From contig CM037880.1 in assembly GCA_021292165.1 (NCBI GenBank), positions 136,712,564 to 136,776,563 on the forward strand: 64,000 bases of DNA. Reading direction: 5' to 3'. Source of the DNA: Shinisaurus crocodilurus (lineage: Eukaryota > Chordata > Lepidosauria > Squamata > Shinisauridae). The position numbers were made by a program, and so were the translations under genes. Under the pieces are notes generated by a model. That model worked only from the letters and a program-made list of their open reading frames with translations, ran no database searches and was not told the origin of the DNA. Below, piece by piece: positions 43,859 to 54,809 of the stretch. Numbering within the stretch: position 1 is the stretch's first letter; each line of letters starts with the position of its first letter.

Positions 43859-44883
43859 TGTGGAGGAAGAGGGGGGGCTGGCTGGCCCGCCAGACCTCCA
43901 CCCTTTCCTACTTCAAAGGAATCCCAGCGCTTGCCACCATGTGGCCCGGAAGGGGGGGCTGGCTGGCTGGCCCACCACCACCCCACCCTTACCCAAATGG
44001 AGGAAGGGGGGGCTGGCTGGCCTGCCAGACCCCCAACCTTTCCTGCCTACAAAGGGACCAAGACCCCCTGAGATCTCAAGATACCAGACTGCCAGCCTCA
44101 GCTGTCTGCAATCCTACTTGAATCTCTGTTTAGGGACTTGCCTTCAATTTCTGTAACCTGGATTTAGATACTGAACTCACAGAGTACTACAAAACCCATG
44201 TGGGGTAAACCAAGACAAGGTTTATTCTGGTAGCATTTAGACAACGAGATTAGGGGAAATGAGAGAAGCACAGAAAATAGAGACAGAGAGACACTTTGGT
44301 ACACAGTAAAGCTACAAAACAATAAAACCTGATTCCTTAATATCTCTCAGACACACGCCTGTTACCTGAGGGTGTTCTCTTCAAGGGTTAGATCCAGCAC
44401 AGCCTTGCCGCCCGGGGGGAACTATTTTATCAACCCGCAGGTCCGAGATAAATAGCCCTCCACAAGACCTGTCCTTTCTAGAGCCCTCAAACCAGCCAAT
44501 TTTTACCAGGGCTGCCTGGGGTCGATTCCTAAGGGCCCCCCCCCTAAAGGCTTGGGCCCCTCGCTGGCGCGCTGCCATGCCAGGCACGCTACCAAAAGGA
44601 CTACGACCAAGAACAAAGGCTACACGTGGGGAAATAGCTCTTCCCCCTCCCCTTTTCTGTAGCCTTCTTGCTTCAGCCAATCAATTTGAACTTCACCTGG
44701 CCAGGCAGGGGGGAGGGAACTCGTGAGTCATGGCTCGAACCATCTACATATGAAAAGCCTAGGCCAGCTTCTCTAGGCATCTAGGCGCCACCCATTCCAT
44801 CCGAGGCCCTCGCCTCCTCCCAGCCCCCACCTGGTTCACACATGAGGTGTGTGTGTGTACCCCCAAAGGCTCATTTCTCCACA
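43859..44883 (-). mobile_element. Solo LTR (1025 bp) with internal tandem repeats
   Basis: Starts tgtggaggaaga and ends tttctccaca, with perfect 5-bp gttct copies outside (43854-43858, 44884-44888). Three imperfect tandem units rich in ggggggctggctggcc lie at 43868-44040. The complement of an aataaa signal (ggtttattctgg, 44219-44230) places transcription on the minus strand. It shares about 300 bp with the LTRs at 52298 and 57274. The open frames of about 100-120 codons here are by-products of the repeats. Confidence 0.8.
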
Positions 44884-44888
44884 GTTCT

Positions 44889-45118
44889 ATTCTTATACAA
44901 GAGAATGAGAGGATTTACAATTTAACTAATGTTAGTAAACCTCTGGGGCCAGTTTATAACTCATGAATGAAAACTACTAGTTAAAGTAAATAAGAATAAA
45001 AAGAGTGGTTGCACGGGTTCTAGTGATTCTTTAGTTTTGGGCATCTTTAATCTTTAATTTCCTGTAGCACTATGCAAGAGCTATTGAGGGCATAAATGGG
45101 CAAGCACAGTCATATTTT
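44889..45118. other. No gene seen
   Basis: Unique AT-rich sequence. Confidence 0.4.
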
Positions 45119-45120
45119 GA

Positions 45121-45355
45121 GAGCCAGTGTTGCGTAGTGGTGCGAGTGTTGGACTAGGACTCGGGAGATCCGGGTTCTAGTCCCCGCTCAGCCATGAAGC
45201 TCACTGGATGACTTTGGGCCAGTCACTGACTCTCAGCCTAACCTATCTCACAGGGTTGTTGTGAGGATAAAAATGGAGAGGAGGAGGATTATGTAAGCCG
45301 CCTTGGGTTCCTTGCGGGATAAAAGGCGGGGTATAAAATATAAATAAATATTTTA
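45121..45355 (+). repeat. Sauria-type SINE, full length with tRNA-like head
   Basis: Begins gagccagtgttgcgtagtgg (A-box region) and runs through the B box gggttctagtccc to a (TAAA)-type tail. Short atatttt copies at both edges suggest the target duplication. Confidence 0.92.
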
Positions 45356-47515
45356 ATGCAGGTTTACATGCAAATAATTACTACGGCACTGGGTCCAGAT
45401 CCTGTAACACGAAAGCAAGCATTGTGTACAACTAGTCCTGTGCATGGGGAAACTACTCACGGGGCAAATGATCAGTGGATGGAGAGACTACCTGTGGAGT
45501 AGTGATCAGTGAACATGTTTTGTGTTTTCCGTATGCTGTGTGAAACAGAGGCAGATACACATATGCATCATGCATAGCAGTACTGAAGACCACATTACAT
45601 GGTCTGTGGCCACATGCACATTGCATGCCAATGTGTATAGCATGTGCCATCAGTGGACTCACAGCTGAATTTATTTATTTTTATTTAAAATTATTGTTAG
45701 GCTACTTTTAAGGGTAATTATTTTTAGGCTGCCTTTGGGATCTGATGCCAAAGTATGTATACAAAAGGCAACTTTTGAAGCTGTCAGTTTTCATCCATGT
45801 GCACTCAAGTGTGGGTTTGTATTGGAGGATATGGAAAGGAGTTGGTCCTATACTGGTTAGGACGAAGCAGAGTTTTCCCCCTTATGCGCAGCCTGGTTAT
45901 TGAAACTGGTTATCACCATGTGGGTTGCTAAACCCTGCTAAAAGGCTCTTAAAAGGAAACAGATTGTCCAAACAAGGTTTAAAAACTAATAAAGACATTT
46001 ATTAATTTTACTTACAGTCCGTTTATTCATATATGCAGGATGCATATAGGCAGATTAGAGTCTTTGGTGTTAAGAGTCTGCTTCATTGGAGATCACTGGC
46101 TGGAAGCCAGCTCAGACCATGTGTCCATCAGGTTGGAGAGGCAGAGAGAGAGCTGGCCACAGAGAGGCTGGAAGTAGGGAGGCGGTGTTAGAAAGCATGC
46201 ACCTTGGGGATTGTTCAATTAACCCTTCCATCCCACAGTAACTAGTGGTTACATCACCTCGTGGATTTAAGCAGGCAATATTACAATTTCCATCAGTTTG
46301 CACATAGAAAACCAGGGTTCCGCACACACAAAGTCCTTGTCATCTGAGAAAGCCGGTTACTGGAACAAAGCATATCTTGCTTGCAGCCAATAGACGGGGC
46401 TTCACTCCTCTTTCTTCCCCCCCTCCACAAAAAATAAAAGCTTCAAAATAGACTATCAACACATTTCATGTAAACCATACATTACTTATATACAATGTCA
46501 GGAAAAAAGGTTTACCTTTGAGCGATAAAATTAAATCCTTTTAAAAACAAGCAATGTTCTTGCTGGTTTAACTTATGGCAAATGTTACTTTGAAAGGAGG
46601 AAAAGAAAGAAACAATTTTGTTTTGTGGGCTTAAAAAAAAGAAAAGAAAGAAATTTGAAATTAAACCATAATGTGTCAGGCAATAGATTCTAAAGTCGAA
46701 TGATACTAAAGTCAGAAAATATGTACTACAGAGTGCTTTAAGAGACCATTTAAAAAATACTAATTAGAGGCAGATCAATGAACATAGATCATAGCAGGAC
46801 ATCAATTTCCTTTGTCCTTCCAAATCTAGTTGCATTAATTAACTCTCTCTTTCTGGCCTTCATCCTAATGTATAGTTAGTCACAATGGTAATAGTTTTTC
46901 TGCCTTGGAGATGGAACAGCAGAAGGAGAATGTTGTGGCTGCTTTTACACATGCGTTCCCAAATAGTTCATTATGTCATTAGAAGAGCTGATGCTCAAAG
47001 GCAATGTATTTTTTTTAACACAAAATGTTATTTGTGCAACTTTAGGGAAGCCCTTTTAGGATTCAATCATCCACTTTCTTGTTTGTGTTCTGGAGTGAGG
47101 CAAATGTAGAATTGGTAACTTTTGTTTCAACTGCTTTTGTTCCGTTGTTGACAGTGAAGGCAAAGATCTTTGAACCCTTAATTTAAGGGGCACTGAATTA
47201 CTTTGAACACTCAACATTGTCTTGGGATCTACCACCTGCAATGGATAAAACTCAGTATTCAGGTTTTTATTTGCTGTGTTTGTTGCCCACCCATTAAATT
47301 ATCTTGTACCTTTTCACTCTTAACACAATTTTATCAGCCATCTCAGCAATCCTCATTCTGCTGTCCCTTGTTATAAGAGGTTGAAGAAAGCAATGCTTCA
47401 TGTACATTCTCCAATCAACTTCTGCTCAGTCCACATGGTCGCTAAGGTTCCCACCTTGCAATCCAGACACTGAGCGTAGACCTTTAAATCTTCTACCCTG
47501 CCTGGTCCTGTAACT
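45356..47515. other. No gene seen; possible minus-strand LTR trace at 45830-46440
   Basis: The 45830-46440 stretch has a T-rich polyadenylation-signal complement (gacatttattaatttt near 45995) and an LTR-like layout, but no ends or TSD. 46620-47200 is unique and ATTA-rich, a weak conserved non-coding candidate. Confidence 0.3.
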
Positions 47516-47519
47516 TACC

Positions 47520-48670
47520 CCGTATATACTCAAATACAAGTGTAGTTTTTCAGCACATTTTTTGTGCTGAAAAATGCCCCCCATGACTTATAAGTGGGTC
47601 AGCGCTCCCCCAGGACCCCTGCTGCCACCGCCAGGCACCGCCAGGCACCCCCCTCCACCCCCAGGACCCCTGCCGCCACCCCCAGACACCCCCACGCCAC
47701 GCTGTTCCTCTCCGCTCGCTCTTTAAAATTATTTTCCTCCCCCCCCACACCTTTGTCAGCGGTGGCTAGGCAGGGAAGCGGCGCAGCAGCGCGAGGCGCC
47801 CGTAGAGCGAGTGGCTGGGCTGCGTCTCCCTGGCAGGGAGACATGTGGAGCCACTCCGCTGTTCCTCTCCGCTCGCCTTTTAAAATTATTTTCCTCCCCC
47901 CCCATACCTTTACCAGCAGCCGCTCGCTCTGCTGGCGCCTCGCGCGCTGCCATGCTGCTTCGTTCCCGGGAGCCGGCATGGCCAGGGACCCACGTGGAGC
48001 TGCTCCGCCATTCCCCTACCTTTCTGTTTGTAAGCGGAGGCTCGCGGCGCTGCCGGCGCCGCCCTCGTCGCTTCTGGGCCGCGACGGGCATCACTTCCGG
48101 GGCCGCAACGGGCATCACTTCCTAGGAGCCGGCATGGCAGCGCGCAAGGTGCCAGCAGAGCGAGCCGCCGCTGACAAAGGTATGGGGGGGGGAGGAAAAT
48201 AATGTTAAAGAGCGAGCGGAGGAATAGCGGAGTGGCTCCACATGTCTCCCTGCCAGGGAGACGCAGCCCAGCCACTCGCTCTACGGGCGCCTCGCGCTGC
48301 TGCGCCGCTTCCCTGCCTAGCCGCCGCTGACAAAGGTATGGGGGGGGAGGAAAATAATTTTAAAGAGCGAGCGGAGAGGAACAGCGTGGCGTGGGGGTGT
48401 CTGGGGGTGGCGGCAGGGGTCCTGGGGGTGGAGGGGGGTGCCTGGCGGTACCGGCGGGGGTCCTGGGGGGGCTTTGGCAGTGGCGGGGCTTCGGCGGCAG
48501 CGGGTGCAGGTACGGTGGCGGGGGGTGTCTGGGGGTGGCGGCGGGAGTCTCCCCTCATACATTTCCCACCCTAGACTTATACTGGGGTGCAATAAGTTTT
48601 CCCAGTTTTGGGGGGTGAAATTAGGGGCCACGACTTAAATTAGGGCCAACCTGTACTTGAGTATATACGG
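47520..48670. mobile_element. Giant GC-rich palindromic element with ccgtatatact termini
   Basis: Termini ccgtatatact (47520) and agtatatacgg (48670) are exact inverse complements, flanked by tacc on both sides (47516-47519, 48671-48674). Nearly all of the 1151 bp is one long inverted repeat centred near 48060. For example ctgcgtctccctggcaggga on the left recurs inverted near 48245-48265, as do the aaaattattttcctcc blocks. Arms are GC- and CpG-rich, unlike the flanks. Open frames of 100-200 codons appear on both strands because of the arms and low-stop GC composition; I regard none as genes. The superfamily is uncertain. Confidence 0.8.
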
Positions 48671-48674
48671 TACC

Positions 48675-50450
48675 CCTCTCCCTCACCTTCTCTAGCAAGC
48701 TAGTCTCCACATGTGCTGAGATCAGCAGGTGAGCGATAGGACCAGGGAAGGGAAAGGTTGGAGGAGCTATGGCTTTCAGTCCAGTGGGAAACCGAAAGGT
48801 TCCTGTTTGTTGTCCATGTTACAAGGTGTCAACCATAAACCACCTCTTTGAGTAAGGTTGCTGAACTATGGCTACTTTGGAGCTTCAGATCAATTGAACT
48901 GAAACTGGATTCTTGGAGCCTCACCAGTCTGAGGTTCAAATTATATGTTCCGTGGAGTTCCATGGTTCTCCCCCCCACCCCGTGTCTTTTTAAAAAAAAG
49001 CAAAATCAGCCTGGGCAGGCTGCAAATGGAAGCAGTGGAAGAGCTCAAAACTGAGCTCAAAGTCATCCCACCAACCCACTTATTCACCCATTGAAGGAAA
49101 TATATGGGGTGCCTGTATCTCTTCCCCTCCCCCAACACACGGACAGGTGAAACAGCAGCTTGGGGAGTGTGATTTTGAGGTGTGGGAGAAAAAACTATCT
49201 GAGGGGAAAGGATTAAGCAGCCTTTCCCCATCTACCCAGCCTGATTTTTGGTTTGTTTTTAAAGAGGAGGGGAGAAACCACACAAAATTCTTTTGTACAC
49301 TGGCCTGGAATCCTTTCAATGGACAGGTAAGAAATATTTTAAATTAAATTAAATGACATGTAGTTTGAACCTGATTTGCAAGCAAATGTTTGTATGATTC
49401 TGAGGTTTTTGCATTTTGCCCTTGAGTAATGATCTCTGTATGAAGATTGATTGGGAGAACTTTATTCTGTTGGCTGAGTGATGGTCTTGATTTGACTTTG
49501 TAATCTAGGGGGTGCAAATGAGAGTTTTTTGTAGTCTGCCTTTTTGTCTCTGCTGGTGAGGTTCTACAGGTTGGTAAGGGGAAAAGAAGAGAATATAGTT
49601 GACAGGCAGTGGTGTGCCTCCCTCCCTCTCCAGTTCATGCAAGGCATCCTGGGTATGCGCACGTGTGTGACTTAAAATTATGCCATTTAAGGCAGCATCA
49701 ATTGAAAAGACTACCGTAATTACAAGGCTCATCAATTATGAGTTCTCCACATAATATGAAGGTGGGAACCACATTGACTCAACACTGAATAAATACAATA
49801 TTCTGTGTACCTGCATCGATGCTCAATTTAATGTTTCCATGCTGACGGTAGTGGGAATATTAAGAACAATTTCAGCGCATCCATCCCCCCCTAAATAATA
49901 TTAGCTCCGTTTCTGAGTCATTTCAGACGCCATCCACACACGTCCACACACATGCCTCTTGGGCAGCAAGTTTGGCTTCTCTCTCTCTTCCAGCCTACGT
50001 GTTCCAGGCCATATGTTCATCTTGGCACTCCTTCTTGCAGTACATTTTCTGATGACTAATTGTAGCCTGAGTACATTCCCTTGGTTTTCTTAATGTGCAG
50101 GTGATCCATCTCAGGAATAAAGCAGATAGTCCCAGATTAAATTGTGATCCTTTATCCCAGATGGGACTGCATTGATTTTGCAAGCCTGGGAGCACCAGCA
50201 GTACCTTACCAGCCATTAATTTCTATAATTTCCTACCAGAAGCCCTCTGTCACCCCTACCTCGCAATATTTCAGGGCTGCAGTACAGCTGTTATATTTAT
50301 TGTGAAGATACCTCTGAAAACAGTATTCCAGTGGCACTCCCCCCCCCCCCCCCGCCCAGCACACACAGCTAGAAGACCTTAACGTACAGGGCGCAAGCAT
50401 CCATCTCCTAGCAGTCATATGGAATGTTGAGATTCACAGCATCTAGGAAC
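48675..50450. other. No gene seen
   Basis: Mostly unique. A poly-C run lies near 50340-50354. No exon recognised. Confidence 0.4.
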
Positions 50451-50451
50451 A

Positions 50452-50780
50452 CAGTAGGAACACAGGAACCTGCCTTATACCAAGTCAAACCATAGGTCAA
50501 TTTAGCTCAGTGGTGTTTACATCAGCCTTTCCCAGCTTGGTACCCTCCAGAGTTTTTGGACTACCAATCCCATCATTTCTGACCATTGGTCATGCAGGCT
50601 GGTGCTGATGGGAGTTGTAGTTTAAAACCTCTGGAGTGCACCAGGTTGGAGAAGACTGGTCTATACCGTCTGGGAGTGGCTCTCCGGGATATTGGACAGG
50701 AGTCTTTCCCAGCCCTACCTAGAGATGCCCGGGATTGAACCTGGTACCTTTTGCGTGCAAAGCAAGTGCCCTTTCCCAGA
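50452..50780 (-). repeat. tRNA-type SINE, split by a MITE
   Basis: On the minus strand the head shows gcacttgctttgcacgcaaa and the B box ggttcaatcccgggcat (complement at 50728-50744). The body follows (tagggctgggaaagactcc) and the tail near 50460-50490 (ggtttgacttggtataagg). It is a different SINE family from the Sauria type. The MITE at 50522-50664 lies inside it. Confidence 0.75.
50522..50664. repeat. hAT-type foldback MITE inserted in the SINE
   Basis: cagcctttcccagcttggta and ttggactaccaatcccatca pair with tgatgggagttgtagttt and ccaggttggagaagactg. The flanking 8-mers gtttacat and gtctatac match in 5 of 8 positions, as an aged duplication would. Confidence 0.7.
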
Positions 50781-50784
50781 GTAC

Positions 50785-51950
50785 TGGGCTGGAAGGACCA
50801 ATGCCTCAAGTGGTAAGAACTTGTGTGTGGAAATACAACAGGGAAGGGGCATACAACTTGGCACATAAGATTTCCTTGGCACAAGAAGTATTCGTGAAAA
50901 ATCCAGAGGACTGGGTAACATGCCAGAAATGTTACCGTGTGGAAATGTATTTGAACATAATTCCAAACTTAGTTTTTTGTACACTCAGCTGCATGGTTGG
51001 TAACGTGATCGTGGGAAACTGTTCAATACACTCCCATACTTTGCGTACACTGTGATGTTGGCCACTATCGTCATGACACTCGGGGGCAAATAAGGTTACA
51101 TCTCTCTGCTATTTACATTGTCATGCAAGGTAGAGCACATTGCTCCAAAGAAGGACAAAGCAGCCTTGGATGATGTATAGGTTCAGGTGGCTCTTCCTGA
51201 GGATGCTTAGGTTGCCTAAAGGGCCCATTGGTCCTAAAGAGAGCAGGGAACTGCTGTGCCTTTACACTGTGAGAGACCTAGGCATATTTCTCCCCAGCAC
51301 ACAATGCTATCTTGCTCAAAGCAGCCTCTGCGCGCAAAATGCATGTTTTGTCCATCCTGTCTTTGACCATTTTTCTTTTGCTGATGTACCGGTAGTTGTT
51401 GTAATCAGGCCTTGATAGGAGCTGCTGCTGCCAGACATAGCCAGTCAGTCCTATGTTATCATCTGGAACTGATCAGAGCCCTTGGGTTAGATTGAAGCCA
51501 TTTTTATAGGATTGATTAGTTCCTTATTTCTGGGTTGTGCCATTAAAAAAATAAATAAAAATCTTGTTGCTTGCTGCCCCTGCTTATTTCACTCAGCTTG
51601 TCTGTTTTACATTGTAAATAGTTAAACTTCAGTTTGTGTGAACCCGAAGCCTTGAGCATGCTTTGAAGTCTGTGGCTTTGTAATTCAAAAGTCATCTGGA
51701 CAGTGTCTGCTCTTTTGCCAGCTTTAATCAATGGACAATAATCAATTATCATATCAAAGTGTTCAGTGGCTTCCCCCATGAAGTAGTAATGTAGCTGGTT
51801 GGCCTCATTTCCTGAGGTGACTTTGCCCTCTCTCTCCCGGCTGCACCACACAATTGTGTTACCCAGTTCATTACTTAAAGATGTCAGCTCTGTTCATTTC
51901 TTTTTTCTTCTCATTTTTGAAAACCAAAAGAGATCATTATGTTCCAGTTA
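50785..51950. other. No gene seen; candidate conserved non-coding segment at 51530-51900
   Basis: One TACCGGTA lies at 51387-51394. 51530-51900 is non-repetitive with gacaataatcaattatcat, caattgtg and taaat motifs, a plausible regulatory element. A minus-strand open frame of 102 codons at 51543-51851 has no recognisable domain. Confidence 0.3.
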
Positions 51951-51959
51951 ATGAGTCCC

Positions 51960-52178
51960 AAAGCTACCCTGCAATCCTAAACAAACATATTAGTAAAGTA
52001 AATCCCATTGAAAGAATTGGAATCTACTTTTGGGAGAAAAAAATCTCTGGCTAGGGTTGGTCTCATGTTGAGGATTGCTCTCCTGCAGCCTGACCCTACT
52101 TATGCTTACTTGGAAGTAAGTCCATTGTGTTCACTGGTACTCATTTCCAAGTAACTGCTCAGGATTGCAATAGGGTGG
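51960..52178. repeat. Two CAATCCTA-family foldback MITE pieces
   Basis: gcaatcctaaacaaac with agtaaatcccattgaaag (about 51970-52020), then gcttacttggaagtaagtcc and aactgctcaggattgcaat (about 52100-52175). Confidence 0.5.
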
Positions 52179-52297
52179 CCACTATTGCCCCCCCCCCCAA
52201 AGAGGATACTGATTTGCTTAAACTTGGCACATGCTAATTTATATGTATATATGCAAATTTAAACATAATATTATTTAAATAGAAATACAGTACATAG

Positions 52298-53354
52298 TGT
52301 GGAAGACTGTGACCAGGTGACCTGTGTGCCTGCCTGCTCAGTCTGATGTCCAGGTGCTGCTAACAGTTGATGGGCAACAGTTCTTCTGGTTCTTTATCTT
52401 TAAACAGGAATTGGATGGGACAGCCCTTCAAACAGAGGGTCCCTTGTCCTCTGTAAAAAGGCCTAGATTGCAAACATAGGGTCCCTTCTGAAGAAAGGGC
52501 TCTGCCAACTGGTCCTTTACTCCAGACCAGAGATCAAAGGTGCAAAACTGCCAGCCTTAGCTCTGCAGTCTTGACTTGATTCTCTCAGGGCCTTGCCCTT
52601 GTCTATTCTCTGGATTTAGCGCTGAACCACAGAGGAACCACACACACCGTGTGGGTTAAAACCAGGAAAGTTTATTTAAGGTAAACAGGTTACAACAAAA
52701 GGTGGGAAATGAGGGAAGGGGAAAAGGTGGGGAAGATACTTTGGTATACAAAGTAGAGCTACAAAATAACAAAGCTGGTTCCTTTACTATATATCTCCCA
52801 GGCACTCTCTTTACCTGGTGGCTGGTCTTCTTCAGGGCTGCCTCAGCAAAAGCCCTACCAGACAGGGCAGACCACAACACCTACCCTAAAGCTAGGGGTT
52901 GGTGGTCCTCCTCAGGGCTTGCCTCAGCAACAGCCCTAATTCAGCTAGTTTCACCAGAAGCTACCTGGGGCTGGATCTTGAGGCCAGACCGAAGTTCTGG
53001 ACCTCCTCGCAGCTTGCTGCCCATGATCAACAACAACCAAACCCAGAAGCCACAGCTGGCAATATAGATTCTCCCCCCCCACCCCTCCTTTCAGTAGCCC
53101 AGCTGTCTTTGGCCAATTGGGATGAACTTCATCTGGCCAGGCAGGGGAGGGGGGTGGTTTTTTGCTCATGACCAGGGGGCTTTAGAACATTTGCATATAC
53201 ATATCTGAGGCACAGGGGCATCAAAGGGACAGCGGAGACTCTGTGGCTTCGGGGCCCCATCAGATAACCTATGTACATTTGCATGACTTTCCTGTTTACA
53301 GGTGTGTAGGTGTGTGTGGTGTGGTGTGCAGGAAACTGAGGCTTTTTCTTTACA
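52298..53354 (-). repeat. Solo LTR related to 57274-57991, ends uncertain
   Basis: From about 52505 it matches 57283-57991 closely (ccaactggtcctttactc, then aaaccaggaaagtttattta and gtagcccagctgtctttggc). It ends ttttctttaca. A possible start is tgtggaagactgtgacc at 52298, but the flanking 5-mers do not match. Minus orientation from the AATAAA complement near 52670. Confidence 0.65.
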
Positions 53355-53359
53355 GTTAC

Positions 53360-54160
53360 CTACTCAGCATGAGAGTGACTGCAGTGCAGTGCAGTTCTTC
53401 CTGTCCTGTGAAGGTAATACCTGAAGCTCTGGGATATATGGGAGGAGCCTAAACTCTGTGCTAACATCACTCCTTCTGGAAACTGGGGTGATGCTGGGGT
53501 GGGGAGGAACTACAGCAAGGACTCCTCCCATGTTGCCTATGGCTTCTGATGTTTGGAATACAGGAAGGAGCCACATTGCAGTGGCGCCCAGCCCCAGAGG
53601 CAACGTGGGAAGGGACTTTTAGTCGCAGTGTATCACCCACCCCCTCCCTGAATTCTCATAGTCAGAATATTGGCAAATATGGAGGAGGCAGTCTACGGTG
53701 GGTTGGGGGAGGAATCTTTGGAAGTTTACGTATGCTGTAGCATTCTTATACCCAAACCATTTTTGCACTCATGTGCCTGTCTATGATCCTGCAGGAACAT
53801 CATGGTTTTTACAAGCTGTGTCCTTTCTGAAAGTACATATTTGCTGGTGCTACAACAATTAGGGGGTCAGGTCCCAAGTCAGATTATTTTATTATTTTTT
53901 ATTTTGTATGAAAAGATAATCCCTTTAAGGATGAAAAAATCCAGCAATTTCTAACTACAATGTTTCTAACCCTCTAAGGAAGATTCATAGTAAGAAATTG
54001 AAGAGGAAAGCAAGGAGCACATCTTATTTCTCCAGGGGGACAGTCCACAAATTGAAGGGGGGAGGGCTGGCCTCCCTTTGTACCTTGCTCCTTACGCATG
54101 CTCTGAGCCTTGCCTTCCTTCATAGACCTACAATTTAAGTCAAGCAGGAAAAGAGGCTGA
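53360..54160. other. No gene seen
   Basis: Unique sequence; T/A-rich run near 53888-53905. Confidence 0.4.
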
Positions 54161-54343
54161 AGTCCGACTCAGACACACTAGGAAGTAAGTGCAATTGAAT
54201 AAACCTACTGTACGGATTGCTGTAAAAGTGAAATCCTATTTAGACAGGAAAAAGGTCCTACAACTCCCAGTATCCCTCAGCCAGTTGAGGTATACTGGGA
54301 GTTGTAAGACTGTTTTCTGTCTAAACCTGTATAGGATTGCACC
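54160..54343. repeat. Two adjacent foldback MITEs
   Basis: A CAATCCTA fragment (54160-54222) is followed by a fuller copy at 54229-54343. In the latter atcctatttagacaggaaaa and tcctacaactcccagtat pair with atactgggagttgtaagact and ctgtctaaacctgtataggat. Confidence 0.7.
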
Positions 54344-54389
54344 CTAGGTGTACTTAATTTTAAACATTTAAATAGCTCTAACTTGTAGG

Positions 54390-54412
54390 GTGTGTGTGTG
54401 TGTGTGTGTGTG
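54390..54412. repeat. (TG)n microsatellite
   Basis: About 11 TG units. Confidence 0.9.
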
Positions 54413-54738
54413 TGCATTCAAAGTCTTTGTCCTGATCCAGCTGTAGCCGTGCATGTGCACACTAGTCATGTGCAACAACTGGTAGTCCAGGATGTGGCTG
54501 AGCATCCTTGTATGTCTCAAAAGAAGCATTCAGCCAATTTGGGAGGCCTTGGAGGAGCATCACAATTTAGATGGAGATGTCTGTAACACAAGCTGATGGC
54601 CCTGAAGTGCTCCTGAAATCAAAGGGCTGTCAGAATTGTTGATCCAACTGGAAATCCTGTCCATAGGAGAAGAGTGTTTGATATTATAATGGCTTTCCAA
54701 AAAGGTAACAATGAAAGAGTTGCAACAACATTTGAGCT

Positions 54739-54776
54739 AAGTATGCTATCTCTCAAGAATCAGAGATAGCATACTT
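54739..54776. repeat. Perfect 15-bp stem hairpin, 8-nt loop
   Basis: aagtatgctatctct (54739-54753) is exactly inverted at 54762-54776. The loop-side phrase ctatctctcaagaat is directly repeated at about 54791-54805. Confidence 0.85.
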
Positions 54777-54809
54777 CCAGAGATACCTTTCTATCTCTCA
54801 AGAATTAGA

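Noticed and set aside
47594..48202. Long plus-strand open frame of 202 codons, with others on both strands
   Set aside because: It lies in a GC-rich palindrome where stop codons are rare and both strands mirror each other; proline/arginine/alanine-rich, low-complexity product.
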